Part shown: piece by piece, positions 63,900 to 64,000 of the stretch
Position numbering within the stretch: position 1 is the stretch's first letter
How the letters are laid out: every line of letters starts with the position of its first letter
NCBI GenBank assembly: GCA_008933995.1
Contig: WARS01000025.1
Location: 5,873,477-5,937,476, forward strand
Source: Datnioides undecimradiatus
Lineage: Eukaryota; Chordata; Actinopteri; Lobotiformes; Datnioididae
Direction: 5' to 3'
Length of the DNA: 64,000 nucleotides
Translations under genes and position numbers: made by a program
Notes under the pieces: model-generated
The model's database searches: none
Told to the model about the DNA's origin: nothing
What the model saw: the letters and a program-made list of their open reading frames with translations, nothing else

Positions 63900-64000
63900 A
63901 CGTTTTCATAATTTCGTGCCGACGCTCTCCATTCAGCCGCGTCAAGATAGAAACGTTGTGAAGATACGACTTCCGGTATGCGTTTTCAAAACAAGGGCTG
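63900..64000. promoter_or_regulatory. Possible promoter edge with an ETS motif
   Basis: The last 100 bases are richer in CpG than their surroundings and carry a perfect ETS/GABPA-type site (ACTTCCGG on plus, CCGGAAGT on minus, near 63968-63976). ETS sites mark many vertebrate housekeeping promoters, so this could be the far2 first exon or the next gene. The window ends too early to tell. Confidence 0.25.

Noticed and set aside
1..64000. CRISPR array, insertion sequence, phage or novel prokaryotic system
   Set aside because: The window is vertebrate nuclear DNA; there are no regularly spaced direct repeats, bacterial gene clusters or viral genes.

Overview
This is nuclear DNA of a vertebrate, almost certainly a ray-finned (probably spiny-rayed teleost) fish. 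The genes are split by GT-AG introns, dinucleotide microsatellites are frequent, and several interspersed repeats typical of fish genomes can be recognised: a tRNA-derived SINE, a 'gctgcaactaatgatta' palindromic-end element and a 'gacattcatggttcccagaggat' element. There are no prokaryotic operons, CRISPR arrays or viral genes. Three protein-coding genes can be assembled exon by exon from conserved protein sequence. Everything else is intron, intergenic DNA, repeats and candidate regulatory DNA. || Layout. (1) 1-10448, minus strand: the 5' part of kdm7a (PHD plus JmjC histone demethylase). Four coding exons carry the whole PHD finger and the start of the linker to the JmjC domain; the rest lies beyond position 1. 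(2) 10449-13608: a roughly 3 kb divergent intergenic and 5' region with a GC-rich, CRE-containing promoter for kdm7a and a CpG-rich one for ergic2. (3) 13609-16664, plus strand: complete ergic2 (13 coding exons, 381 residues), an ER-Golgi cargo-cycling membrane protein; one intron is of the rare GC-AG class. (4) 17086-20475: a tail-to-tail gap plus the probable 3' UTR of the next gene. (5) 20476-47332, minus strand: complete coding sequence of a fatty acyl-CoA reductase (11 coding exons, 515 residues), called far2-like. The second exon in transcription order also carries 99 bases of 5' UTR up to 47431, so at least one non-coding first exon lies further right. (6) 47432-64000: 16.5 kb with no recognisable coding exon, either the first intron of the reductase gene or intergenic DNA, holding microsatellites, fish repeats and an unusually good hairpin at 60388-60433. 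|| How the genes relate. The convergent ergic2-far2 pair is also found in the human genome (12p11), which is the best argument for far2 rather than far1. kdm7a is on a different human chromosome (7q34), so its position head-to-head with ergic2 is a fish-type arrangement. The three products work in chromatin regulation, early secretory traffic and ether-lipid or wax alcohol synthesis, with no shared pathway. Exon boundaries were derived by hand from reading frame, phase, splice consensus and remembered family sequences; every junction keeps phase. No alignment or database search was run.
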